46,242 bases of DNA from Planctomycetaceae bacterium (GTDB taxonomy: Bacteria; Planctomycetota; Planctomycetia; Planctomycetales; Planctomycetaceae), in the NCBI GenBank assembly GCA_002724315.1, contig PBOJ01000103.1, forward strand, positions 1 to 46,242, given 5' to 3'. The number at the start of each line of letters is the position of its first letter. Within the stretch, counting starts at the first letter, position 1. This document shows, piece after piece, positions 1 to 8,891 of this stretch. Under the pieces are notes generated by a model, which saw only the letters and a list, made by a program, of their open reading frames with translations, did not search any database and was not told the DNA's origin. Position numbers and translations under genes: made by a program.

Positions 1-222
1 CGCCTGGCCTACGGCCAGCCGCCATTGAAAACCGACCTGGAAGCGGCGATCGCTTTCCTGGAACAGCAGACAGAGTTGTTCATCGCCCAGGCGGTCACTG
101 CCGACAAGAAGAAGGGCGGCGCGGCCGCCCAGAAGGCGCGGCGGGCCCAGGCCACCGGACAAGCCCTGGGCGTATTCTGCCAGGCCCTGCTGGCCAGCAA
201 TCGGTTCCTCTACATCGACTGA
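1..222 (+). CDS. DUF1553 (PSD1) domain protein, C-terminal fragment
   Basis: This frame is open from the first base and ends at a TGA at 220-222, so only about the last 73 residues are in the window. The closing residues FCQALLASNRFLYID match the end of the complete planctomycete DUF1549/DUF1553 protein at 40372-42924 (FCQVLLAGAEFRYLD), which is the main evidence. An Ala/Lys-rich stretch (around TADKKKGGAAAQKARRAQA) lies before it. A DUF1501 gene starts 27 bases downstream on the same strand, the usual pairing for this family. The biochemical role of the family is unknown; the proteins are generally exported. No haem motif can be assessed because the N-terminus is missing. Confidence 0.8.
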   Translation, partial: RLAYGQPPLKTDLEAAIAFLEQQTELFIAQAVTADKKKGGAAAQKARRAQATGQALGVFCQALLASNRFLYID

Positions 223-249
223 TCACCACCTCCCACACGACTCCCTGCC

Positions 250-1695
250 ATGACAAGTTTCTCAAGCGTCCCCCACTCCCGCCGTCATTTCCTAGCCTCG
301 GGATCTCTCGGCCTCGGCTCCCTGGCAACCGCCTGGCTGGCCCAGCAGGAACAACTGAAGGCCGCGCCGGCACGACCGGAACTCGAACCCACGCACTTCG
401 ACACTCTGCCCAAGCGGCCCGTCGGTGAACCCCGCGCCCAGGCGATGATCTCGCTGTGGATGCAGGGTGGGCCCAGCCACATCGACCTCTTCGATCCCAA
501 GCCCGTCATGGCCAAGTGGCACATGAAGGCGTTCCCGGGAAAGATCAAGTACGACAACGCTGCGCAGGCCAGTTCGAAAGTTCTCCACAGCCAGTGGAAA
601 TTCCGGCCACGGGGAGAATGCGGGACCGAGATCTCCGAGCTGCTGCCGCACACAGCAGGCATCGCCGATGACCTCTGCCTGGTGCGGTCGATGCGGACCG
701 GTGTCAACAACCACGGCCAATCGATCCTGGCCCTTCAGACCGGCAAGGTCACCAAGGGGCGTCCCTCACTGGGCAGTTGGATGGCCTACGGGCTGGGAAC
801 CGAGGCCGATGACCTGCCGGCGTTCCTGGCCATGATCGACCCCGGGCAGCTTCCCGTCGAAGGTGTCGCCAACTGGTCCAACGGCTGGCTGCCGGCCATC
901 TACCAGGGCACCGTGATTCGCCCGTCCTCACCCCGCATCCTCAATCTCCAGCCCCCGGCTCACCTGGCCGGCAGCGTGCAGAAATCGTTCCTGGACTACG
1001 TCCGGAAGCTGAACCAGAAACACCTGGCCGCCCGGCCGGCAGAGAACGACCTCGCCGCCAGGATCGCCAGCTACCAGTTGGCAGCCAAGATGCAGACCTC
1101 GGCCCGCGAGGCCCTGGACATCTCCAAGGAGACCAAGGCGACCCAGGAGATGTACGGGATCCACGAAACGGCGACAGCCGATTACGGGACCCGTTGCCTG
1201 ATCGCCAGGCGGATGGTCGAACGCGGTGTCCGGTTCGTGCAGGTCTACACCCAGAACCAGTTCTGGGACCACCACGGTGGGATCGCCAAGAGCCTTCCCC
1301 GCGCGTGCAAGAAGGTCGACAAGCCCTCCGCCGCGCTGGTCTCCGACCTCAAGCAGCGAGGACTGCTCGATTCCACCGTCGTGCACTGGGGTGGAGAAAT
1401 GGGCCGCTTGCCGGTGATCCAGAACGAAAAGAACATCGGCCGCGACCACAACACCTACGGCTTCAGCATGTGGCTGGCCGGGGGCGGTTTCCGGGGCGGA
1501 CTGGCCTACGGAAACACCGACGAATTCGGCCACAAGGCTGTCGAGAAGGTGGTCAACCACTACGACTACCACGCCACGCTTTTTCACCTCTTCGGCCTCG
1601 ACGCCGAGAAACTGACCTTCACCCGCAACACCCAGGACAAGACGATCCTCGACGGACAGGCCGGCAAGATCGTTCACGACCTGCTCGACGAATGA
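250..1695 (+). CDS. DUF1501 family protein, Tat-like signal
   Basis: A 481-residue protein of full family length. The N-terminus has a twin-arginine-like signal (SRRHFLASGSLGLGSL, Arg at about 11-12), so export is likely. Around residues 71-85 is the family motif GGPSHIDLFDPKP. Near residue 380 is GGEMGRLP, where relatives in this window read GGEFGRTP, followed by GRDHNTYGFSMWLAGGG. Pfam places DUF1501 in the alkaline-phosphatase-like clan, so the conserved Asp, His and Glu residues may bind metal, but no substrate is known. It lies 27 bases after a DUF1553 gene and is probably co-transcribed with it. The C-terminus ends in HDLLDE and lacks the RDFRLTDV motif seen in two other copies here. 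Confidence 0.92.
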   Translation: MTSFSSVPHSRRHFLASGSLGLGSLATAWLAQQEQLKAAPARPELEPTHFDTLPKRPVGEPRAQAMISLWMQGGPSHIDLFDPKPVMAKWHMKAFPGKIKYDNAAQASSKVLHSQWKFRPRGECGTEISELLPHTAGIADDLCLVRSMRTGVNNHGQSILALQTGKVTKGRPSLGSWMAYGLGTEADDLPAFLAMIDPGQLPVEGVANWSNGWLPAIYQGTVIRPSSPRILNLQPPAHLAGSVQKSFLDYVRKLNQKHLAARPAENDLAARIASYQLAAKMQTSAREALDISKETKATQEMYGIHETATADYGTRCLIARRMVERGVRFVQVYTQNQFWDHHGGIAKSLPRACKKVDKPSAALVSDLKQRGLLDSTVVHWGGEMGRLPVIQNEKNIGRDHNTYGFSMWLAGGGFRGGLAYGNTDEFGHKAVEKVVNHYDYHATLFHLFGLDAEKLTFTRNTQDKTILDGQAGKIVHDLLDE

Positions 1696-1716
1696 CCGGC
1701 CGAAGAACCGGGCCGC

Positions 1717-3084
1717 TCACTCGAAAACGGTCCGGGCCTGGACCGCATCGTCCGACCCGCTGCGGTCGAGGACTTCCTCAGCCGACAGCGCCCAACTCGG
1801 AGTGATCTCGACGTCCGCCTCCGGGTGAACCGACGTGCCGGCCGCCTCGAGCCAACTGCGGTGCAGTGCCAGCAACCCGGCCCGTGCCGATTCGAGCGAA
1901 TCCGTGCCACGGGACTGTTTGACCGGCAGGAAATCCCTCCCCCGGTCGCCCTCGACCACCAATCCCGTCTCGATCTCCGGCAACAGATCGAAAATGAACC
2001 GTTCGAACTGCCACGCGTTGGCCGCACCCGGCTCAATTGGTTGGCCGGAACCGTGGCCGGGTACGTGAACCACCGTGCGATCGACCCGGTGCCACGGCAG
2101 ACCGGAAGCATGTGCCAGGACCTGTTGATCCAGGACATGCACACCGATGTTGCCAGCCCAGAACCTCAATCGACCGCCGTCCCCGGCCGCCGCCACCGAT
2201 TGAGGCACGTCGATGTACTCGACAATCCGAGTCCGACCGGCCACCGACAGCACGACACCCATCCGCTCCTCCGCCGTTCGCCGCGACACCACACGGGTTG
2301 TCATCTGCGAGCCCCTCAGATGATGCCACCCCACGAGCAAGGGATCCGGGGGCAACACCGCCGGGTTGTCAACCTGGTGATAAAACAACGAGTCAACTCC
2401 CCGGTCACCCAACCAGCCGAACAATTCCGCCCGCCGCATCGCCTCGAGCAGCCCGCCGTGACCGTCCGGACTGGTGGCCACCCGTCCCGGTTCGGACAAC
2501 AGCACGCGGCCGGTCCCGATTTCCACCACCGGCCGGGTTCCCTGCTGGAACAACACCACCTGCCCGGGGTCGAGGCCGAAGTGCTGCTGCTGGTCGAAGT
2601 ACGTGCGAGTCGGCCCATCGGTCTCCGGGCTGGTCATCACCAGCCACGGAATGGCTCGTCCTGCCCGCCGGCTCCGCTCACCGATGCATGCCGCAAAGTG
2701 CTCCAAGAACGTGCGACCGCTAACCGGCATCACCGGCAACAGCCCCTTGGGACGATCCGACCCCAGCCGGCTGCCGCGCCCGCCGGCCACCGTCACCACG
2801 GCCACGCGTCCATCAGCAATCCTCTGCTCCCCGCACGCGCGAGCCTGTTCGGAATCGGCCTCGGGTTGCCGCACCAGGTGAGGCAGCTCTGGCACCGCGT
2901 CGGGTTCAACCACACGAGCCCATGACCCGTCCCACGTGTCCAGCAAGCTCCTCAACGCTTCCCAGTCGATCGCTTCGAGTTGCCTCTCGAACCGCTCAAG
3001 GGTCACCGGATCAAGTGCCTCGGTGTCTTCAAGCAGGTGATCCTGCCCACAGTCGGCCAGTTGCTGGACCAGTGATTCGTTCAC
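1717..3084 (-). CDS. UAP1-like UDP-sugar pyrophosphorylase
   Basis: A 455-residue protein of the UDPGP (type I nucleotidyltransferase) family. The nucleotide-binding loop is VTVAGGRGSRLGSDRPKG at about residues 97-114, close to the LxGGxGTRLG...PKG motif of UDP-GlcNAc/UDP-glucose pyrophosphorylases. Later blocks also resemble UDP-N-acetylhexosamine pyrophosphorylase: SPDGHGGLLEAM (uridine side), YHQVDNPAV, FWAGNIGVHVL, NAWQFERFIFD and GRDFLPVKQSRGTDSLESAR. It should form a UDP-sugar and pyrophosphate from UTP and a sugar-1-phosphate in the cytoplasm; GlcNAc-1-P is the likeliest substrate but is inferred. The start is GTG at 3084, overlapping the stop of the upstream gene by four bases (GTGA), which points to translational coupling. 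Confidence 0.85.
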   Translation of the reverse strand: MNESLVQQLADCGQDHLLEDTEALDPVTLERFERQLEAIDWEALRSLLDTWDGSWARVVEPDAVPELPHLVRQPEADSEQARACGEQRIADGRVAVVTVAGGRGSRLGSDRPKGLLPVMPVSGRTFLEHFAACIGERSRRAGRAIPWLVMTSPETDGPTRTYFDQQQHFGLDPGQVVLFQQGTRPVVEIGTGRVLLSEPGRVATSPDGHGGLLEAMRRAELFGWLGDRGVDSLFYHQVDNPAVLPPDPLLVGWHHLRGSQMTTRVVSRRTAEERMGVVLSVAGRTRIVEYIDVPQSVAAAGDGGRLRFWAGNIGVHVLDQQVLAHASGLPWHRVDRTVVHVPGHGSGQPIEPGAANAWQFERFIFDLLPEIETGLVVEGDRGRDFLPVKQSRGTDSLESARAGLLALHRSWLEAAGTSVHPEADVEITPSWALSAEEVLDRSGSDDAVQARTVFE

Positions 3085-3419
3085 AACAGTCCCCGGCTTC
3101 GCAACAGCAGCAGCAGGCTGTAGATCACCACGACCGACACCACGCAGATCGCCAGCCGCAACACCATGTGGGCTCGCTGCGGACGACGACGGGCGATCAA
3201 CTGGGTCAGCACCACGACCACCGCCACCATCGTCATCTTGAAGTAGACCATCCCGTCCATGTCCCAGTGGTCGTAGAAGAACTTCGCCACCGGGTTCGAC
3301 TCGTGAAACCGTCCGGTGCGGATCAGCCGATGGGTCATCAGGATGTCAAGGACACTGACGACGATGAACAGCGTCGTCTCGTAGAGAAACCGGACAGACC
3401 GTCGTGGGAAACGCGTCAT
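3081..3419 (-). CDS. small membrane protein, DUF5658-like
   Basis: A 112-residue protein with three hydrophobic segments, at about residues 11-29, 57-75 and 84-106. A short polar stretch with Asp25, His30 and the motif ESNPVAKFF (40-48) lies between the first two. The pattern of Asp in the first helix and an E-x-NP motif after it recalls DUF5658 proteins, but I cannot confirm the family. The start is ATG at 3419. It sits between a secreted isomerase-like gene (10 bases upstream) and the UDP-sugar pyrophosphorylase (GTGA overlap), so the three are probably one transcript. No function is known. Confidence 0.75.
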   Translation of the reverse strand: MTRFPRRSVRFLYETTLFIVVSVLDILMTHRLIRTGRFHESNPVAKFFYDHWDMDGMVYFKMTMVAVVVVLTQLIARRRPQRAHMVLRLAICVVSVVVIYSLLLLLRSRGLL

Positions 3420-3429
3420 CCTCAGGACT

Positions 3430-4356
3430 CTACGAAATCAGTTCGCGCAAGCGCCGGAGATACCCGGGAATTTCGCCCAGCGGATCCTTCTCCTCATACT
3501 CCAACACCACGTAACCGCGGTAATCGGCGTCGCGGAGAATCTTGATCACCCGCTCCAGGTCGGCCGCTTCCTTCTTGCCGTCCCGGAAAATGGCCACCTT
3601 GACCTGGGCGTTGATCGCGTAGGGAGCAATCACCGCCATGTCGCGGTAGGGATCGTCGGTGCGGAAGTTGCCTCCGTCGAGATTCACGCCGAAGAACTTC
3701 GAATTCCGAACGCCCTTGATGATCCGCAGCATCTGAGCCGGAGTCGAGGTGATGCCCCCGTGGTTTTCCAGTGCCAGGAAAACACCACGCTTCTCTGCGT
3801 GATCCAGCACCTGGTTGATGCCCTCGATGCACCTCGCGATTGCAGCCGCCTCGGTATCGCCCTTGGGGACCTTCCCGGCAAAAATCCGGATCACCGGTGC
3901 TCCCAGCACCGCGGCGTGGTCGATCCACGTCCTGGCATCGGACAACTGCTTCTCGCGCCCCGGCCCCTCGGCGACGCAGAAGTCGTTGCCGATGGCCGTT
4001 CCCGAGATGTCCAGGCCCAGGCGGAAGGTCAACTCCTTCATGTTCACCAGGTACTCGTCGGTGACGGTTTTCGGGAAGTAGTAGGTGGTGGGCTCGACCC
4101 CGTCGATGTCCTGGTCGGCAGCGAACTTGATGAAACCGTCCATGGTCATCTTCGCAGACTTCTCCTGTGCGGGAGTGGGCCTCGTGGGCAACAGGCGGCT
4201 GAACGAGTAGCCGGCCAGGCTGAGCTTCATGTGCGACTTGCCGTTGCGACCGGGCGGATCAGCGGCGGGAACAATCGAAGACGTGGTCGCGGCAATCCCG
4301 GTGGCCAGGCTCCCGGCGAGGAAACCGCGGCGGGAAGCGAGGGTGTTGGTCGACAT
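3430..4356 (-). CDS. secreted sugar phosphate isomerase/epimerase-like TIM-barrel protein
   Basis: The start is ATG at 4356, preceded at 4366-4370 by GAGGA with a nine-base spacer; an in-frame TTG at 4380 is less likely. The 308-residue product begins MSTNTLASRRGFLAGSL, a twin-arginine-like signal for export. The body has features of the xylose-isomerase-like/AP endonuclease family 2 barrel: DGVEPTTYYFP, VIRIFAGKVPKGD, a central LALENHGGITSTPAQM, FFGVNLDGGNFRT, and a C-terminal GYVVLEYEEKDP with likely metal-binding Glu residues. Exported members of this family are common in planctomycetes and mostly uncharacterised; sugar isomerisation or epimerisation is inferred. It heads the minus-strand operon and diverges from leuS. 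Confidence 0.85.
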   Translation of the reverse strand: MSTNTLASRRGFLAGSLATGIAATTSSIVPAADPPGRNGKSHMKLSLAGYSFSRLLPTRPTPAQEKSAKMTMDGFIKFAADQDIDGVEPTTYYFPKTVTDEYLVNMKELTFRLGLDISGTAIGNDFCVAEGPGREKQLSDARTWIDHAAVLGAPVIRIFAGKVPKGDTEAAAIARCIEGINQVLDHAEKRGVFLALENHGGITSTPAQMLRIIKGVRNSKFFGVNLDGGNFRTDDPYRDMAVIAPYAINAQVKVAIFRDGKKEAADLERVIKILRDADYRGYVVLEYEEKDPLGEIPGYLRRLRELIS

Positions 4357-4424
4357 CGGCAGTGATCCTCTTGTTGGCAAATGGGGAGACCATCAATAGA
4401 CTATCGCGCCCCGCGTCCGGTCAC

Positions 4425-4466
4425 GACCAATCCGGCAATGTTCCCCAGACGGCCGGACCAATCCGG
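4425..4466. repeat. 11-bp direct repeat, second copy palindromic, upstream of leuS
   Basis: GACCAATCCGG occurs at 4425-4435 and again at 4456-4466, 31 bp apart, about three helical turns. The second copy lies inside the perfect palindrome CCGGA-CCAA-TCCGG (4453-4466). The pair sits between two divergent genes and ends 30 bases before the leuS start. It could be an operator or a leader hairpin; chance is possible in GC-rich DNA. Confidence 0.4.
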
Positions 4467-4495
4467 CCCCTGGCCCACTCCACCCGGGAAAGACC

Positions 4496-7339
4496 ATGCC
4501 CCGTTACGACCCCGCCCGTATCGAGCCCCACTGGCAGGCCCACTGGGACGAGCACGAGACCTTCCACACCGGCCCGTTCGAAGCCAGACGCGACAAGTTC
4601 TATGTCCTCGACATGTTCCCCTACCCCTCCGGTGACGGCCTGCACGTGGGCCATCCCGAGGGATACACGGCCACCGACATCATCTGCCGTTACCGCCGCA
4701 TGACCGGCACCCAGGTGCTGCACCCGATGGGATGGGACGCCTTCGGGCTGCCCGCCGAACAGCACGCCATTCGCACCGGGACGCATCCCCGCGAAACCAC
4801 TTACCAGAATATCGACACCTTCCGCCGCCAGTTGAAGATGCTCGGATTCAGTTACGACTGGAGCCGCGAGTTCTCGACAACCGACCCCGACTACTTCCGC
4901 TGGACCCAGTGGATCTTCCTGCAGTTGTTCGACACGTGGTACGACGACGAGTGCCGGTGGACCGGGCCCGACGGCCTCGAGCGAGTCGGACGTGGCCGCC
5001 CGATCAGCGAACTGCCGATCCCCGACGCGGTCGCCGACGATGGTGACGAAGCCGTCCGGCGATACCAGGACCGTCACCGCCTGGCCTACCAGCACGAGGC
5101 CCCGGTCAACTGGTGCCCCGCACTGGGCACGGTGCTGGCCAACGAGGAAGTCATCGACGGAAAGAGCGAACGGGGCGAGCACCCGGTCGAACGACTTCCC
5201 CTGCGGCAGTGGATGCTGGCAATCACCCGCTACGCCGATCGCCTGCTCGACGGACTCGACCTGGTCGACTGGCCCGAGTCGATCCGGTTGTTGCAGCGGA
5301 ACTGGATCGGGCGAAGCACCGGAGCGGAAGTCGACTTTTTTATCGGGGAACCCGGACAGTCGGCCGACGAACTCGACTCCGCATACGCTCTCTGGCAGAA
5401 CCGGAGAAAAGAGTCGGGACTGCCGGCCGATTCGGGTGAGGAGGTGCTGCGGGTCTACACCACCCGACCCGATACGTTGTTCGGAGCCACCTACATGGTG
5501 ATCGCTCCCGAACACCCGTTCGTCGAACGCCTGACGACCGAGCTCCAGCGCGAGGCGGTCACCACCTACCAGTCCCAGGCCGCCGCCAAGAGCGACCTCG
5601 ACCGCACCGACCTGGCCAAGGAGAAGACCGGCGTCTTCACCGGCTCCTACGCCGTCAACCCGGTCAACGACCAGAAGATCCCGATCTGGGTCGCCGATTA
5701 CGTGCTGATCAGCTACGGCACCGGGGCGATCATGGCAGTTCCCGGACAGGACGAACGCGACTGGGAATTCGCCGAGGTCTTCGACCTGCCGATCATTCGC
5801 ACCGTCGAACCGCCCGAAGACTTCACCGGCCAGGCCTACACCGGCGACGGACCCGCGATCAACAGTGGGTTTCTGGACGGGCTGGAGATCGACGGCGCCA
5901 AGGACCGGATCATTGAACACCTCCGTGGCACCGGCCAGGGAAACTCGGCGGTCAACTTCAAGCTCCGCGACTGGTTGTTCAGCCGCCAGCACTTCTGGGG
6001 TGAACCGTTCCCGGTCTGGCATGAACTCGACGAGGAGGGAAACCTGACAGGGCTGATGCGGGCCGAGTCCGAGGAGAACCTGCCGGCCAAGTTGCCCGAA
6101 AACTTCGAATTCAAGCCACACGGTCGACCCGACCCGCCGTTGGAGGAAGCTCCCGACGAGTGGCTGTACCGGACCGACGAGGACGGGACGCGGTTGAAAC
6201 GGGAAACCAACTCGATGCCACAGTGGGCCGGGTCGTGCTGGTACTACCTGAGGTTCGCCGACCCGAAGAACACCGACCGGTTCATCGATGCCGAGGCCGA
6301 GACCAACTGGTTGCCGGTCGACCTGTACATCGGTGGTGCCGAGCACGCCGTGCTGCATTTGCTTTACTCCCGGTTCTGGCACAAGGTGCTCTTCGACCGC
6401 GGCTACCTCCGCACTCCCGAACCGTTCACCCGACTGGTCAACCAGGGCATGATCCTGGGCGAAGCCGAATTGACCGGGTTTCAGGACGAGTCCGGTGAGT
6501 GGGTCTCGGCGAGGGAGGTCGACTCCGAGACATTCTCGGGTGAGAAAGTGTCGCTGACCGCCGACGACGTGCAGAAGCAGGGCGAGGAATTCGTTCTGAC
6601 CGAGCACCCCGAGATCGTCATCGACAGCCGCGCGTACAAGATGTCCAAGTCCCGCGGGAACGTGATCAACCCCGACGACATCGTCGCCGAATACGGCGCC
6701 GATTCCCTGCGTCTCTACGAGATGTTCATGGGACCGCTGGAGGCGACCAAGCCGTGGAGCATGAGCGGGGTGGAGGGCGTCAGCCGGTTCCTGGGTCGCG
6801 TCTGGAGAATGATCTCTGACGATCGGGCCGACGAGGTCACGCTCAACCCGGCGATCGCCGATGCCGAGCCCGACGAGGAACAGCTGCGGATGCTGCACCG
6901 CACGATCAAGGCGGTGACCGAAGACATCGAGAAACTGTCGTTCAACACGGCGATCAGCCGGCTGATGGAGTTCACCAACGCCCTGGGACAGGCCGATCCC
7001 CGACCGAGATCCCTGATGGGTCCCTTCGTGCTGCTGCTCTCACCGTTTGCTCCTCACCTGGCCGAAGAACTGTGGAACCTGCTGGGCCACGACGAATCGC
7101 TGGCTTACGAACCCTGGCCCGAATGCGACGAATCTCTTCTGGTCACATCGACCGTCGAGATCCCCGTGCAGGTCAACGGCAAGCTGCGGGGCAAGATCGT
7201 CGTGGCCACCGATGCCGATCAGGAGACGATCCAGGAGGCGGCTGCGGCCGACGAAACCGTCGCCCGGTTCCTCCAGGACAAGACGGTCGTCAAAACCGTG
7301 GTCGTTCCCGGACGACTGGTCAACTTCGTCGTCAAATGA
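4496..7339 (+). CDS. leuS: leucine--tRNA ligase
   Basis: Class I aminoacyl-tRNA synthetase that charges tRNA-Leu in the cytoplasm. The 947-residue protein is longer than most bacterial LeuRS. The HIGH motif is HVGH at residues 50-53 within [16 protein letters not shown], and the KMSKS motif is exact at residues 715-719 ([14 protein letters not shown]). The CP1 editing domain contains [14 protein letters not shown] and the conserved [15 protein letters not shown]. The tRNA-binding and C-terminal regions follow ([23 protein letters not shown]). Extra length is visible around [22 protein letters not shown] and in the region after [15 protein letters not shown] residues. It diverges from the isomerase-like gene with 139 bp between starts. 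It appears intact and essential. Confidence 0.98.
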   Translation: MPRYDPARIEPHWQAHWDEHETFHTGPFEARRDKFYVLDMFPYPSGDGLHVGHPEGYTATDIICRYRRMTGTQVLHPMGWDAFGLPAEQHAIRTGTHPRETTYQNIDTFRRQLKMLGFSYDWSREFSTTDPDYFRWTQWIFLQLFDTWYDDECRWTGPDGLERVGRGRPISELPIPDAVADDGDEAVRRYQDRHRLAYQHEAPVNWCPALGTVLANEEVIDGKSERGEHPVERLPLRQWMLAITRYADRLLDGLDLVDWPESIRLLQRNWIGRSTGAEVDFFIGEPGQSADELDSAYALWQNRRKESGLPADSGEEVLRVYTTRPDTLFGATYMVIAPEHPFVERLTTELQREAVTTYQSQAAAKSDLDRTDLAKEKTGVFTGSYAVNPVNDQKIPIWVADYVLISYGTGAIMAVPGQDERDWEFAEVFDLPIIRTVEPPEDFTGQAYTGDGPAINSGFLDGLEIDGAKDRIIEHLRGTGQGNSAVNFKLRDWLFSRQHFWGEPFPVWHELDEEGNLTGLMRAESEENLPAKLPENFEFKPHGRPDPPLEEAPDEWLYRTDEDGTRLKRETNSMPQWAGSCWYYLRFADPKNTDRFIDAEAETNWLPVDLYIGGAEHAVLHLLYSRFWHKVLFDRGYLRTPEPFTRLVNQGMILGEAELTGFQDESGEWVSAREVDSETFSGEKVSLTADDVQKQGEEFVLTEHPEIVIDSRAYKMSKSRGNVINPDDIVAEYGADSLRLYEMFMGPLEATKPWSMSGVEGVSRFLGRVWRMISDDRADEVTLNPAIADAEPDEEQLRMLHRTIKAVTEDIEKLSFNTAISRLMEFTNALGQADPRPRSLMGPFVLLLSPFAPHLAEELWNLLGHDESLAYEPWPECDESLLVTSTVEIPVQVNGKLRGKIVVATDADQETIQEAAAADETVARFLQDKTVVKTVVVPGRLVNFVVK

Positions 7340-7475
7340 CCCCGCAATCGCCGGATCGGCGGGCATCCTGCAGGGAAGCGGTCATCGATGCCGATCATTG
7401 AAGTTGAAACACCCTCTGACATCGGCGATCATTGATCGCGGAACTGGTTCTTCTTTCGGCTGGCAGGACGACGTG

Positions 7476-8882
7476 ATGAACTGCACGGTGCAGACACCTC
7501 GACGCGGCTGCGGCGATTTCAACAGCCTCTCACGGCGTTCGGCACTCCAGGCCGGGGGCCTGTTCGGCCTGTCACTGCCCACCCTGCTTCAGCAGCAGGC
7601 CCTGGGAGCCTCGGACAGCCTGATCGGCAACGCCAAGTCCTGCATCATCCTGTATTGCTGGGGCGGCCAGAGCCACATCGACACGTGGGACCTGAAGCCC
7701 AAGGCCCCCTCCTCGATCCGCGGCCCATTCAATCCGATCGCGACGAACATCTCCGGAATCCAGGTGGGCGAGCACATCCCGAAGCTGGCGACGATGGCCG
7801 ACAAGCTGGCCATCGTCCGCTCGATGTTCCACACCGATTCGGCTCATGGCCGCGGCATGTACTGGAACATGACCGGCCACAAGCCACCGCAGAACCGCCC
7901 GGGCAACATTGCTCCCAAGCGGAGCGACTGGCCGGGCCTGCCGGCGATGATCTCACACTTCCGGGAATCCCAGGCAGGCGTACCGCGTTCGATCCGCCTG
8001 CCCTACCCGATGGTCGACAACGGCACGCTGCAGGCAGGTGAGTACGGTGGATTCATGGGCGGAGCCTATGACCCGATCGTGGTCAAGACGCCCAAGGGCA
8101 AGGCCTACGGCGGACGCTCGCGAGATCTCGGTTCCCCGGTACTCGACCTCGCAGCGGGCATCGACCGCGACCGCTTCCGCCGTCGCCGGTCCCTGCTGGG
8201 ACAGCTCGAGCCCACCACCGCCGACACCGGTGGCTCGGCCTCGCGGTCCTACGGCCACTTCCACGACCTCGCGCTGAACATGCTGGTCAGTGACCGGGTC
8301 CAGAAGGCCTTTGACCTCGACAATGAGACCGCCGAGCTGAAGGCGCTTTACGGCGACCATCTGGGCGGCCAAAGCTGCCTGCTGGCCCGGCGGCTGATCG
8401 ACGCCGGAGTACCGGTAGTCCAGGTGCTGATGTCGGCCAGCGACCTCAACGGCGGTGCCGGTGACCACTGGGACACTCACGGGAACAACTTCAACCGGCT
8501 CAAGGACCGACTGCTACCGGTCTTTGACCGTTCGGCCTCGGCCCTGATTACCGACCTCGATCAACGGGGGCAGCTCGACGAGACGCTGGTGTTGATGATC
8601 GGCGACTTCGGCCGTACGCCGAAGATCAACGGCAACTCAGGCCGCGACCACTACCCGTACTCCTACACTGTCGTACTGGCCGGAGGAGGCATTCGCGGCG
8701 GTCAGGTCTATGGCAGCTCCGACGCCCACGCCGCACACCCGCGGACTCTGGCTGCCGGCCCGCAGGATCTGCACGCCACGGTCTTCACCGCGATGGGCAT
8801 CCAGCCCGATGCGCAGATCCTCGACAACCTGAACCGGCCACACATGCTGACCGCCGGCGGCCAGGCCCTTCCGCTGTTCTAG
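7476..8882 (+). CDS. DUF1501 family protein (subgroup with RGPFxPI motif)
   Basis: The start is ATG at 7476; an in-frame GTG lies just before it, and a GGCAGGA element at about 7462-7468 could be the ribosome binding site. The 468-residue product has a twin-arginine-like segment (LSRRSALQAGGLFGLSLP), the motif WGGQSHIDTWDLKP, then RGPFNPIATNISGIQVGEHIPKLA. Near the C-terminus is MIGDFGRTPKINGNSGRDHYPYSY. It belongs with the copies at 38915 and 44798, which share the RGPF/GEHxP block and end in an NxxxRPHxL-type segment. Unlike the others it has no DUF1549/DUF1553 partner beside it, being flanked by leuS and a convergent gene. Activity is unknown. Confidence 0.92.
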   Translation: MNCTVQTPRRGCGDFNSLSRRSALQAGGLFGLSLPTLLQQQALGASDSLIGNAKSCIILYCWGGQSHIDTWDLKPKAPSSIRGPFNPIATNISGIQVGEHIPKLATMADKLAIVRSMFHTDSAHGRGMYWNMTGHKPPQNRPGNIAPKRSDWPGLPAMISHFRESQAGVPRSIRLPYPMVDNGTLQAGEYGGFMGGAYDPIVVKTPKGKAYGGRSRDLGSPVLDLAAGIDRDRFRRRRSLLGQLEPTTADTGGSASRSYGHFHDLALNMLVSDRVQKAFDLDNETAELKALYGDHLGGQSCLLARRLIDAGVPVVQVLMSASDLNGGAGDHWDTHGNNFNRLKDRLLPVFDRSASALITDLDQRGQLDETLVLMIGDFGRTPKINGNSGRDHYPYSYTVVLAGGGIRGGQVYGSSDAHAAHPRTLAAGPQDLHATVFTAMGIQPDAQILDNLNRPHMLTAGGQALPLF

Positions 8883-8891
8883 GGCCGGTCT

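Noticed and set aside
1825..2925. 366-residue plus-strand frame inside the UDP-sugar pyrophosphorylase gene
   Set aside because: Antisense to a recognisable enzyme, Arg/His/Pro-rich, no motif.
4421..6898. 825-residue open frame on the minus strand opposite leuS
   Set aside because: It is the shadow of leuS in GC-rich DNA: leuS has exact catalytic motifs, while the antisense frame has biased composition (Val/Gly/Asp-rich) and no recognisable motif.
7387..7440. GATCATTGA direct repeat and a weak GATGCCGAT/ATCGGCGATC hairpin between leuS and the DUF1501 gene
   Set aside because: The dyad is imperfect, the loop long, and no T-run follows, so I cannot call a terminator.
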